Positions 1 through 7,190 of a stretch of DNA of 16,235 bases are shown here, one piece after another. The stretch covers positions 1-16,235 of the forward strand of contig JAQVPY010000027.1 in NCBI GenBank assembly GCA_028701815.1, written 5' to 3'. Position 1 is the first letter of the stretch. Each line of letters begins with the position of its first letter. Made by a program: the position numbers and the translations under genes. The notes below the pieces were generated by a model, which was not told the origin of the DNA, did no database searches, and saw nothing but the letters and a program-made list of their open reading frames with translations. The stretch is from Bacteroidales bacterium (lineage in GTDB: Bacteria > Bacteroidota > Bacteroidia > Bacteroidales > BM520).

Positions 1-301
1 CCGTAGTACTCGCCCCTAACGACAATGTGCCCTTTAAGTTGTCGGTGAGTAGGCTCATCTCATAGTTGAGAGTATTATACTCAGCCAATAAATGTTCGGC
101 ATAATGTAAAAATTTCTCCCCCGCAAGCGTGAGCGATAAATATGAGCCGTTTCTATTGAACAGCGGCAGACAAAAGGCACTCTCCAACTCAGAGATATGC
201 TTGCTTACTGCCGGCTGAGATATGAAAAGCTCCTGCGAAGCCTTCGTGAAATTTAGATGATGCGCCGCCGAGACGAATACCTTCAATCGAAAATCTTCCA
301 T
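1..301 (-). CDS. LysR-family transcriptional regulator, N-terminal part (cut by window edge)
   Basis: Reading the minus strand from the ATG at 301 gives 100 residues before the window ends, beginning MEDFRLKVFVSAAHHLNFTK. This is the winged helix-turn-helix domain of LysR-type regulators. The recognition helix region is the segment ASQELFISQPAVSKHISELE (about residues 21-40), followed by the usual wing with LPLFNR and LTLAGEKFL. Only the DNA-binding domain and the start of the linker helix are visible; the effector-binding domain lies outside the window, so the ligand and targets cannot be guessed. A TATATTTG element lies 15 nt upstream of the start, so the gene probably has its own promoter although it follows menA in the same direction by only 28 nt. 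Family assignment is secure; the biological role is unknown. Confidence 0.93.
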   Translation of the reverse strand, partial: MEDFRLKVFVSAAHHLNFTKASQELFISQPAVSKHISELESAFCLPLFNRNGSYLSLTLAGEKFLHYAEHLLAEYNTLNYEMSLLTDNLKGTLSLGASTT

Positions 302-316
302 ATAGTTTGTTTTTTA

Positions 317-324
317 CAAATATA
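317..324 (-). promoter_or_regulatory. Putative Bacteroidetes -7 promoter element for the lysR gene
   Basis: The minus strand reads TATATTTG, an exact match to the TAnnTTTG -7 consensus of Bacteroidetes sigma-ABfr promoters. It sits 15 nt upstream of the LysR start codon, between menA and lysR. A TTTG lies further upstream at 336-339, but only 11 nt from the -7 element, shorter than usual, so the -33 box is uncertain. Confidence 0.45.
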
Positions 325-329
325 ATAAA

Positions 330-1247
330 TCAGACCAAAAGCACTAAAATGGAAACGCCTAACGTCGTTAACGTCAGCACCGGCAGTAGGTTGTCAAGGT
401 CCCCCTCCGGGAGTTTTCCGGAACCTCCGTCGGACTTCTCTCTCGGATTTCCCCCACAAGAATACTTCTGAGCTTTAAAGAGCTTAATTATGTGCAACAC
501 CAATATAGGCGTTATCACTAACGAGATGTAATATCCGTAAAGACAAAACGATGTAAGAGCCGCTGCAAAAAGAACAGCCTGATAATAACAGGCATTTCTA
601 TAACCGAGTTTCTGTGCAATGGTAGTTTTTCCGGAACGGCGGTCCTGCTCCATGTCGCGAATGTTGTTAAGATTTAATACGGCTACGGAAAGACACCCGA
701 TAGCGGTAGCAGGTAACAACACTCGCCATTCCCAATGCAATGTCTGTAAATAATACGAACCGCATACCGACAATATCCCAAAGAACAGAAAGACCATTAT
801 GTCCCCCATGCCTTTATATCCATAAGCATGGCGTCCTAAGGTATATGTGACGGCGGCAATAATCGCAGCAACCCCAAACGCTAAAAAAATCAGGGCATCT
901 CGCAAAAACAACGTGCCGAAAGCTCTCCTTACAACCAATACTCCCAAAATAACCGCTAAAAATCCAAAGATGCCTATACACGATTTTATTCCTATTTCTG
1001 TCACAGCGCCCTGTTGCAAACCATATATCTTTCCCTGCCGGTCCTCATCATCAATTCCCTTCTGCCAGTCCCCCAACTCATTGGTCAGATTGGATAGAAT
1101 CTGCAACGACACTACCGTAAGCAAAGTCAGCACAAAAAGGAACACATCAACATTCCCCATGATAAAACTCCCTAATATCACCCCCGAAATAGAGAGTGGA
1201 AGAGTTCGTAAACGGAGACTGTTGATGTATTGTAAGGTCTTATGCAT
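330..1247 (-). CDS. menA: 1,4-dihydroxy-2-naphthoate polyprenyltransferase (MenA, UbiA superfamily) with C-terminal insert
   Basis: This 305-residue integral membrane protein belongs to the UbiA prenyltransferases. In menaquinone synthesis MenA attaches the polyprenyl chain to 1,4-dihydroxy-2-naphthoate and removes its carboxylate. Two Asp-rich motifs that bind Mg-polyprenyl diphosphate are visible: N53 LTNELGDWQKGIDD around residues 53-67, and NLNNIRDMEQDRRSGKTT around residues 192-209. The second is the form typical of MenA rather than UbiA. Hydrophobic helices fill the remainder. The start codon overlaps the stop of the upstream peptidase gene by one base (TAATG), so translation is probably coupled. 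Residues about 263-284 (GGNPREKSDGGSGKLPEGD and neighbours) are hydrophilic, GC-rich in DNA and out of character between two membrane helices; they look like an inserted element that stayed in frame. The rest of the men pathway is not in this window. Confidence 0.92.
   Translation of the reverse strand: MHKTLQYINSLRLRTLPLSISGVILGSFIMGNVDVFLFVLTLLTVVSLQILSNLTNELGDWQKGIDDEDRQGKIYGLQQGAVTEIGIKSCIGIFGFLAVILGVLVVRRAFGTLFLRDALIFLAFGVAAIIAAVTYTLGRHAYGYKGMGDIMVFLFFGILSVCGSYYLQTLHWEWRVLLPATAIGCLSVAVLNLNNIRDMEQDRRSGKTTIAQKLGYRNACYYQAVLFAAALTSFCLYGYYISLVITPILVLHIIKLFKAQKYSCGGNPREKSDGGSGKLPEGDLDNLLPVLTLTTLGVSILVLLV
396..462. repeat. GC-rich palindromic segment inserted in frame in menA
   Basis: About 66 bp within the 3' part of menA is clearly richer in G+C than the surrounding gene and carries runs of C at both ends (CCCCCTCCGG on the left, TTTCCCCC on the right). 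It contains a short inverted repeat, TCCGG (406-410) with CCGGA (418-422). It encodes residues about 263-284, a stretch rich in Gly, Lys, Glu and Pro that is not expected in a UbiA-family helix bundle. The length is compatible with a multiple of three, so the reading frame continues to the last helix. I infer a small dispersed palindromic element; no second copy is visible in this window. Boundaries are approximate. Confidence 0.5.
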
Positions 1248-3292
1248 TATTGTTTTTCAATAATTTTTGTTACCGCGTCAAGCATGGGCACAGTAGAGAC
1301 TTCTTTTCCGACAGCATGTTTCATCCAAATGTTGGGAGTTAACCTTCCCACAGGATAAATACGCATGATTTCATCTGCGATGTTCTTCCCTTCAAGCTGC
1401 TGTTCGAGCTGAAATTCTATGAGATGTCCATAAGGATAATTTGGCAGATATAAAGGAACATCAATCATGTGCGAATAAATTGCAAGAATCGGCGAATCCT
1501 CTTCTCCAAGAATAGGAGCATAATACTGATTCCAAATCTCTTTTGCATTTTTGATGATTGTCTCTTTTAGCTCTACAACGGTAGCATCCGGATTTTCATA
1601 GAACCATTTCCATGAACGCATGTCCACAAGAGAAACGCCCATAATCTCATAACAGCCCCAGAAGATATCCAGCGTCATGGCATCCATAGCGTCAGAGTTA
1701 TCATCATTATAGCCTAATAATTCCATATCGCGCATCTGAAACACGAAAGCCAATGCCTCAGTGAATGCAGTATTCGGGACGCCGTTCATAATATAGTTGT
1801 CAACATCATTAAGTGTTATCGTCTGCTCAACATTATGACCAAACTCATGAACAGCAATATTATATCCCTTATAATCCATGCCGTCGGCTCCGATACGAGT
1901 ACGCAGTCTTGCCTTGTCAGAACGCATCTGAGCGCCCCATGCATGACCGGCTCCGCGCGACGGATCTACTTTTACCTTTGCACAGATACTGTTTGCCTTC
2001 TCTGCCGTGAAGCCAAGTTTTAACAGTATGTCGGGTAAGCCGTTCTGAAATGCGTCAGCCGTTGGATATAATTTACGCGTCTGTGCGGTCAGCAGGTCTT
2101 CGGAAATGCTGCTTCTCGACTTGAAACCATCGTACCAAATATCATACGGTCTTAACTCTCTGCCAAGTCTGGCGGATATAATATCCGAAACAGCTGCAAC
2201 CTGAGGAGCATTAATAAACTCAATGAACATTTGTTCTATCTCATCATAGGAAACTTCCATCTGCTGGTCGAAAGACCTCGCAATATATGAAGGATAGGTG
2301 GGACAATACTCATCAGCAGCCATGGACGCCTTAGCAAGGTTATAGAGTTGCTGGTAACGAGTGTTGGGCTCAGCTACGACTGTCTCTTCAACACCTTCCT
2401 TGTAAATTTTATTTGAAATCGGTTGCCACGTGTATTCATCATTATCAATCACCTGCTGCGGTATCGTCTGATATACGATGTGCTTCATTATCTGATAAAT
2501 CATCTCCTGCTTTTCAAGACCTCTTTCCTTATCGGCATAATCCGATTTCAATTCATCACGAAGTCCCCAATGACTAATAAGACGCATTCCATCGGGAAAT
2601 AGCTGCTCGTTGCTTTCATTTCTCAAATTGCCCATCATGACATTATAATTTGAGATATAATTATCGGCAGCTGAGGAAGCCCGTGAAATATTCTGACTTA
2701 CCTCTGCGGGAACACGCGATAGGATAAGGTCGCCCATACGAGCATAAGCCCACTGGGTACGTGTCCACATCTCTCCAAGATCGTTTTTCTCCTGAAGAGT
2801 ATAAAATGGAAAGTTTAAAGTAACAATAAATGCAATTTTTGACGAGAACATGTCATCTGTAAAATGTGCGGAAGGATCCCACGCTCCGAAAATTTCATCA
2901 ATAGGCTGAATCTCTTTGCCCTCGACATGCAGCGGGAGCTTTAAATCTACACTCATCTTGTTGAAATTGCCAAAGAGAACTTCCAAATCGGTCTGTATGG
3001 ATTCAAAAAGCTCATAACGGGCATCTGCGCCGGCAATATAATTGGCTATACAGAATTCTTTGAAATCTGCTTCCGTGCCATCTTGTTTCATCCAAAATGC
3101 CGCCGTCTGTCTCACGCCGCGTTCAAGCAACTCGACATCGACAATAGTCTGATTGGCATTAATCTCTTCAATTGTCGATTTAATAACCTGTTCTGAAATG
3201 GTTCCCATCTTTTCTTTTTCGTTTTGAGTAACATTACAATTGCACCCTACAAGAATAAGCGCAATAATAAAAGTAGTAATAAGCTGTTTCAT
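1247..3292 (-). CDS. Putative zinc metallopeptidase lipoprotein (HEFGH, gluzincin-like)
   Basis: The protein has 681 residues and begins with a lipoprotein signal peptide, MKQLITTFIIALILVG followed by Cys17, so it should be anchored in the cell envelope. The middle and C-terminal part carries the zinc motif HEFGH at residues 482-486, with H482 and H486 as ligands and E483 as the catalytic base. E512 in the following sequence TEALAF is a plausible third ligand, which would make it a gluzincin. The gap of about 25 residues between the two motifs resembles M3-like peptidases, but I cannot place it in a named MEROPS family. The preceding 460 residues are mostly polar with many predicted helices and no motif I recognise. 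It follows yitT by 11 nt and overlaps menA by one base, so it belongs to the same operon. Zinc peptidase function is well supported; the substrate is unknown. Confidence 0.75.
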   Translation of the reverse strand: MKQLITTFIIALILVGCNCNVTQNEKEKMGTISEQVIKSTIEEINANQTIVDVELLERGVRQTAAFWMKQDGTEADFKEFCIANYIAGADARYELFESIQTDLEVLFGNFNKMSVDLKLPLHVEGKEIQPIDEIFGAWDPSAHFTDDMFSSKIAFIVTLNFPFYTLQEKNDLGEMWTRTQWAYARMGDLILSRVPAEVSQNISRASSAADNYISNYNVMMGNLRNESNEQLFPDGMRLISHWGLRDELKSDYADKERGLEKQEMIYQIMKHIVYQTIPQQVIDNDEYTWQPISNKIYKEGVEETVVAEPNTRYQQLYNLAKASMAADEYCPTYPSYIARSFDQQMEVSYDEIEQMFIEFINAPQVAAVSDIISARLGRELRPYDIWYDGFKSRSSISEDLLTAQTRKLYPTADAFQNGLPDILLKLGFTAEKANSICAKVKVDPSRGAGHAWGAQMRSDKARLRTRIGADGMDYKGYNIAVHEFGHNVEQTITLNDVDNYIMNGVPNTAFTEALAFVFQMRDMELLGYNDDNSDAMDAMTLDIFWGCYEIMGVSLVDMRSWKWFYENPDATVVELKETIIKNAKEIWNQYYAPILGEEDSPILAIYSHMIDVPLYLPNYPYGHLIEFQLEQQLEGKNIADEIMRIYPVGRLTPNIWMKHAVGKEVSTVPMLDAVTKIIEKQ

Positions 3293-3303
3293 TGTAAATA
3301 TGT

Positions 3304-4197
3304 TTAAAATTGATGTCTCATCTGTTTGAATTTCTTTTTATCCTTAATCCAGAAGCCATAGACCTCTGTTACGTTTCCTGCAGTGATAAAGGCTTTTATC
3401 TGATTGTTGTCGATGTGCTCCATCAACTTGGCAAATTCGTCTTTGGTGAGCAATGTCTCAATCTCCATCGACTTCTCATTGCTATATCCGCCTATCACCT
3501 CATAAAGGGTAACACCACGAACCAAGTCGTTAATGATATACTCGCGCAACTGCTCATAATCCTTAGAGATAATACATACACGTTTTTTTGTATTCAAACC
3601 GGCTGTAAAATAATTTACAATCAGCCCATTGATCCATGTTCCTATGAGTCCTATGATCACAGCTCTTAAATCGTTGATAGCAAAAGCGGAGCAGCATATA
3701 ACGGCTCCGGCAACAGTAACGGAAGTACCAATATCGGCATGGGTATATTTACTTACTATCTTTGCGATGATGTCAAGACCGCCGGTAGAAGCATTAATTT
3801 TAAAAAGGACTGCTTGTGAGGCACTCAATATCAGCACAAAACACAGCAGGTCGAACCATGGATCTTTCATTATCGATTCGGTGACGGGGAAAAATTGTTC
3901 CAGCAAAAACAGCCACGGCGAAAGCACAAGGGCTGTGTAAACCGTTTTGGTACCGAACTCTTTCCCGATAAGGAAGTAAGCCAAGACGAGCAATATACCG
4001 TTGATGATAAACGACAGTATAGATACCGGTATACCTGTCAACCTGAAGATCACAATTGAAAGACCTGTAATAGAGCCGACAATTAAGCCACTGGGCTCAA
4101 GAAAGAAATGCACTGCCATGGCAGCGACCAACATGCCAAAAGTCATAATAAGACCCTCGACCCAGAATTTTTTAGTTTTTAAAATGTTGTTTTTCAT
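3304..4197 (-). CDS. YitT family membrane protein (DUF161 and DUF2179 domains)
   Basis: The 297-residue protein has the architecture of the YitT family. Five or six hydrophobic segments occupy roughly residues 15-195, including the family-typical stretch FLEPSGLIVGSITGLSIVIF near the N-terminus and the glycine-rich INASTGGLDIIAKIVSKY around residues 134-151. The cytosolic C-terminal DUF2179 domain follows at about residues 205-290, containing VIGGYSNEKSMEIETLLTK. The biochemical function of the family is not established; a transport role is often supposed. It lies 30 nt downstream of the hexosaminidase gene and 11 nt upstream of the peptidase gene, so it is probably co-transcribed with them. 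Length and domain order are normal for the family. Confidence 0.9.
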   Translation of the reverse strand: MKNNILKTKKFWVEGLIMTFGMLVAAMAVHFFLEPSGLIVGSITGLSIVIFRLTGIPVSILSFIINGILLVLAYFLIGKEFGTKTVYTALVLSPWLFLLEQFFPVTESIMKDPWFDLLCFVLILSASQAVLFKINASTGGLDIIAKIVSKYTHADIGTSVTVAGAVICCSAFAINDLRAVIIGLIGTWINGLIVNYFTAGLNTKKRVCIISKDYEQLREYIINDLVRGVTLYEVIGGYSNEKSMEIETLLTKDEFAKLMEHIDNNQIKAFITAGNVTEVYGFWIKDKKKFKQMRHQF

Positions 4198-4210
4198 ATC
4201 TATGTTTTTT

Positions 4211-4222
4211 ATTTCGCGAAAT
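4211..4222. promoter_or_regulatory. Perfect 12-bp palindrome ATTTCGCGAAAT between GH20 and yitT genes
   Basis: The sequence ATTTCGCGAAAT is fully self-complementary and lies in the 30-nt gap between the hexosaminidase stop and the yitT start. It has no loop, so it is a poor hairpin terminator, but it could be an operator half-site pair or chance. No protein binding to it can be named. Confidence 0.25.
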
Positions 4223-4227
4223 TGTTA

Positions 4228-6027
4228 TTATTCAAAAAGTGTTGAGAAGCTCCACCGTTGCCCTCGAAAGATCTTTGGCGCACGCAAAAATATAGTGTTA
4301 TTGCCTTTTTTAAGTTGAACCGGCAACGGCTTTCTCATCCAATACATTTGTTCATCAGTATAGGGTTCCTCTTCCTGCGGTTTCAGCCAGGTATTGAAAT
4401 GATAAGCATATCTCTCGGGTTCTTCCCACCTTTGTGGCGGGAACAATTCGATATCGTTGACATACACGTGACCGCTACCTTCCCATTTTCCCTGTTGTCC
4501 TATCCCGCATGAAATCCTACTGGAACGTGCGGGAGCTTCAAAGCCGAACCATACGTTTACAACGGTATCCGTCTCTGAAAAAATGTCGGTGCAAGCATAT
4601 GCACACGGCAAATCTTCCCCCGAGATATCTATATTGTTAACTTTACATAGCATATCCATATCTATCACACCTCCATAAGCAACAACAGGGGTTGATCGAT
4701 CACTCGTCTCGACAAGGATATCCCACCGGGTAGAAGCATTCGGGAGCCACAACACGGGAACATCAAGAAAATGCTCTTTATGATACTGTATTCGCTGCTC
4801 AAAAGCAGCAAGGGCTTTACCCGCATTCGATTCCGGCGGCGGCAAAATATTGGGATCAATGACATCTTCCTTTCCGGCTATATCCGCATTTCCACCGACC
4901 CAAAAACGTTCAGCAAAAGCCATCATCCCTGCTATCATTCCGTTATGAAGAGAGATGTTCTCTTTGTTGTCAACTCTCACATCATTCCAAAGACATAATA
5001 TGCCGCCAAGAGCATTAGTAGTATCAGGTGTCAGTTGCGCACAAGCCGTGTGTAAAAAGGCCCTGCTTACAAATAAAATCGGATCATAATAATTGAGATA
5101 TCCGACAAAGGAATCCAAGTACTTTCCGCTTTTATTGGTGGCAGCTGCATTACTCCCCGCTGCTTCATTCCATATCTGTCTTATCGTTGTTGGCGACGGG
5201 GGTAAACCCGGATCCCATGCAATAACAATTCGTCCGTTTTCTCGCACCAGATCCTCTGCCCATCGCATAAATCCCTCTGGATCGCCTATATGTATCTCAT
5301 CGGAACCGATATGAAAATATGGGCATATCGCGGCAGGGATCTCTTCAAAAAATTCAGAGAGACATTTCCCTAAGACTACTTTTCCTTCTTCGGAGTCCAT
5401 GCTGAAACCGAAGGCATCTTTAAAATATGTGCTGTGACCGGGCATATCTATTTCAGGAATCACAGTGATACCGCGCTTTTGGGCATATTTTATCAACATG
5501 CGTATCTGAGAATATGTATAAAACTTTCCTTCATCTCTACCCTTCCGCTGATATTGCGGATCGTTGAGTTGCGGATATACCTTACATTCTATACGCCAGG
5601 CAGGATGATCGGTCAAATGCCAATGAAACACATTAAATTTATAGAAACTCATCAAATCGATAGTCTCCTTCAGCATCTCTATCGACTGAAAATTCCGTCC
5701 GCAGTCGTGCATAAAACCACGCATCGGATATGCAGCACAATCGCGAATCTCCACGTCGGGGATATTTCCGCCTGCATCCACCAGCTGCCGCAATGTCTGT
5801 CGCGCCCATATCTCGTTTCCGGAAATAAAAACCTTTCCCTTTTCCGAAATAAGTGAATATGCGTCGGAGCTGTTATCCACATCTTTAGCTATGACCCTTT
5901 TTATAGGATATGTCGCATCGCCTTTCTGCACATATTCTTTGGGAGAAGGGATTATATTCTGTGCATATATGGTACCGTATAACAAAAATGTCAACAGAGA
6001 AAGCAGGATAAATTTCAGTTTCATCAT
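4228..6027 (-). CDS. Secreted beta-N-acetylhexosaminidase, glycoside hydrolase family 20
   Basis: This 599-residue enzyme removes terminal N-acetylglucosamine or N-acetylgalactosamine from glycans by substrate-assisted catalysis. A signal peptide ends near residue 22 (cut after TIYA), indicating export. The N-terminal GH20b-like domain spans about residues 23-97. The TIM-barrel domain begins at YPMRGFMHDCGRNF (residues 100-113) and includes FHWHLTDHPAWR and the strand VIPEIDMPGH. The catalytic pair is D243-E244 in HIGSDEIH; the family norm is HIGGDE, so one Gly is Ser here. The C-terminal about 180 residues lie beyond the barrel and may form a carbohydrate-binding or beta-sandwich domain. The start could be Met1 or Met2. 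It follows the YibE/F gene by 11 nt. No SusC/SusD pair lies nearby, so it is not in a typical polysaccharide utilisation locus within this window. Confidence 0.9.
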   Translation of the reverse strand: MMKLKFILLSLLTFLLYGTIYAQNIIPSPKEYVQKGDATYPIKRVIAKDVDNSSDAYSLISEKGKVFISGNEIWARQTLRQLVDAGGNIPDVEIRDCAAYPMRGFMHDCGRNFQSIEMLKETIDLMSFYKFNVFHWHLTDHPAWRIECKVYPQLNDPQYQRKGRDEGKFYTYSQIRMLIKYAQKRGITVIPEIDMPGHSTYFKDAFGFSMDSEEGKVVLGKCLSEFFEEIPAAICPYFHIGSDEIHIGDPEGFMRWAEDLVRENGRIVIAWDPGLPPSPTTIRQIWNEAAGSNAAATNKSGKYLDSFVGYLNYYDPILFVSRAFLHTACAQLTPDTTNALGGILCLWNDVRVDNKENISLHNGMIAGMMAFAERFWVGGNADIAGKEDVIDPNILPPPESNAGKALAAFEQRIQYHKEHFLDVPVLWLPNASTRWDILVETSDRSTPVVAYGGVIDMDMLCKVNNIDISGEDLPCAYACTDIFSETDTVVNVWFGFEAPARSSRISCGIGQQGKWEGSGHVYVNDIELFPPQRWEEPERYAYHFNTWLKPQEEEPYTDEQMYWMRKPLPVQLKKGNNTIFLRAPKIFRGQRWSFSTLFE

Positions 6028-6038
6028 CGATTTATGGC

Positions 6039-7190
6039 TTAGTCATGATTAATATTGGTGCAGTCCGTCTTCGTCGGCTTATTGCGAGTATATAAACAAC
6101 CTCCTATCACAGCCGTAAGAGGAGCCACAAGCACAAGTCCAAAGCTTCCTACGAGGGTATGCAGGATTTCAGCTGCTATATAGCCTGTATTCAATATGCT
6201 TTCAAAAGGAACACCTTTGGCCATAAAAGCCATAAAGGCGAACATAAAGCCTCCGGAATATGCAAAGAGTAACGTAGTAGTCATACTCCCTATAACCGGA
6301 GCGGCGATTCTGAAGCCCGACTTTATCAGCTCTTTACGCGAGAGATCCGGTCTACGCAGATGTATTTCATGCAACGACGCCGAGATATCCATAGAGACAT
6401 CCATCACTGCACCTGCTGCAGAAAGAAAGATGGTAGAGATAAAGATGTCAGAGAAGTCGAGGTAAGTAAACCCCGCATATAGCAGCCCCTCCGAATATTC
6501 CTGCACCGTCCCCGGAATCTTAAAGAAATGTCCGAAGAGCATCGCAAGCAGGGCTGTAAAGAGTACCCCGGAAAAGGTGCCGAGCAGTGCCACAAAGCCT
6601 TTTTTGTTCACCCCTCCCACGAGTAAAATTATCACCGTAGAAGTTAAAAACACTACGCCAAGAGCCACAAATATCGGTGAAAGGCCCCTAAGATACAGGG
6701 GAAGAAGAAGTTTCCATAAAGCAACTGCCGTAAATACAAACGACATCAGAGCTTTAAATCCGGTAAACTTAGCAAAGAATACCAGAAACAGACCGAAACA
6801 GATGAGCAGAATAAGTTCTATATTCTGCCGATAAAACTCTTCGGCTCGTACGCTTACAGGATGTGTCTTTGTTGCGTCAAGTTGTATAACAGCCAACACC
6901 TTGTCTCCCTCTTCAAATATCTTGTCAGTCTTCTTTTGCCCTAAAAGCACATTCTCAGCAGTGAGGGTGTCACCTTTAAACCGGCCTGTTTTGACAAGTA
7001 GTTGCAAACGCTGGGCTCCGATAATAGCTACAGAGATAATCTCCATATCGCTGTTATCGACATCGAGGACGACGGCTTTTTCAAACAACACAGACTCTTT
7101 CAGCTCCGGCCTTTCATAGCCGGTAGGCAGGAGCAGCAACACAATGATCAGTATTCCTACTACAAGACAAAAGAGGCTGTTTGGTTTCAT
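6039..7190 (-). CDS. YibE/F family membrane protein
   Basis: The 383-residue protein has one N-terminal membrane helix (residues about 7-22), then a soluble segment of about 100 residues, then seven or so hydrophobic helices up to the C-terminus. The segments SAAGAVMDVSMDISASL and APVIGSMTTTLLFAYSGG are hallmarks of the YibE/F family, whose members are multipass membrane proteins of undefined function. The extracytoplasmic N-terminal region contains a small beta-rich domain (VLLGQKKTDKIFEEGDKVLA). The start ATG directly follows the TAA stop of the alkaline phosphatase gene with no gap, and the next gene starts 11 nt after its end, so the three are almost certainly co-transcribed and translationally coupled. 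Confidence 0.88.
   Translation of the reverse strand: MKPNSLFCLVVGILIIVLLLLPTGYERPELKESVLFEKAVVLDVDNSDMEIISVAIIGAQRLQLLVKTGRFKGDTLTAENVLLGQKKTDKIFEEGDKVLAVIQLDATKTHPVSVRAEEFYRQNIELILLICFGLFLVFFAKFTGFKALMSFVFTAVALWKLLLPLYLRGLSPIFVALGVVFLTSTVIILLVGGVNKKGFVALLGTFSGVLFTALLAMLFGHFFKIPGTVQEYSEGLLYAGFTYLDFSDIFISTIFLSAAGAVMDVSMDISASLHEIHLRRPDLSRKELIKSGFRIAAPVIGSMTTTLLFAYSGGFMFAFMAFMAKGVPFESILNTGYIAAEILHTLVGSFGLVLVAPLTAVIGGCLYTRNKPTKTDCTNINHD

Noticed and set aside
847..1263. Plus-strand open frame of 138 codons
   Set aside because: Antisense to menA; rich in Pro, Lys and Ser with no domain, as expected of a shadow frame.
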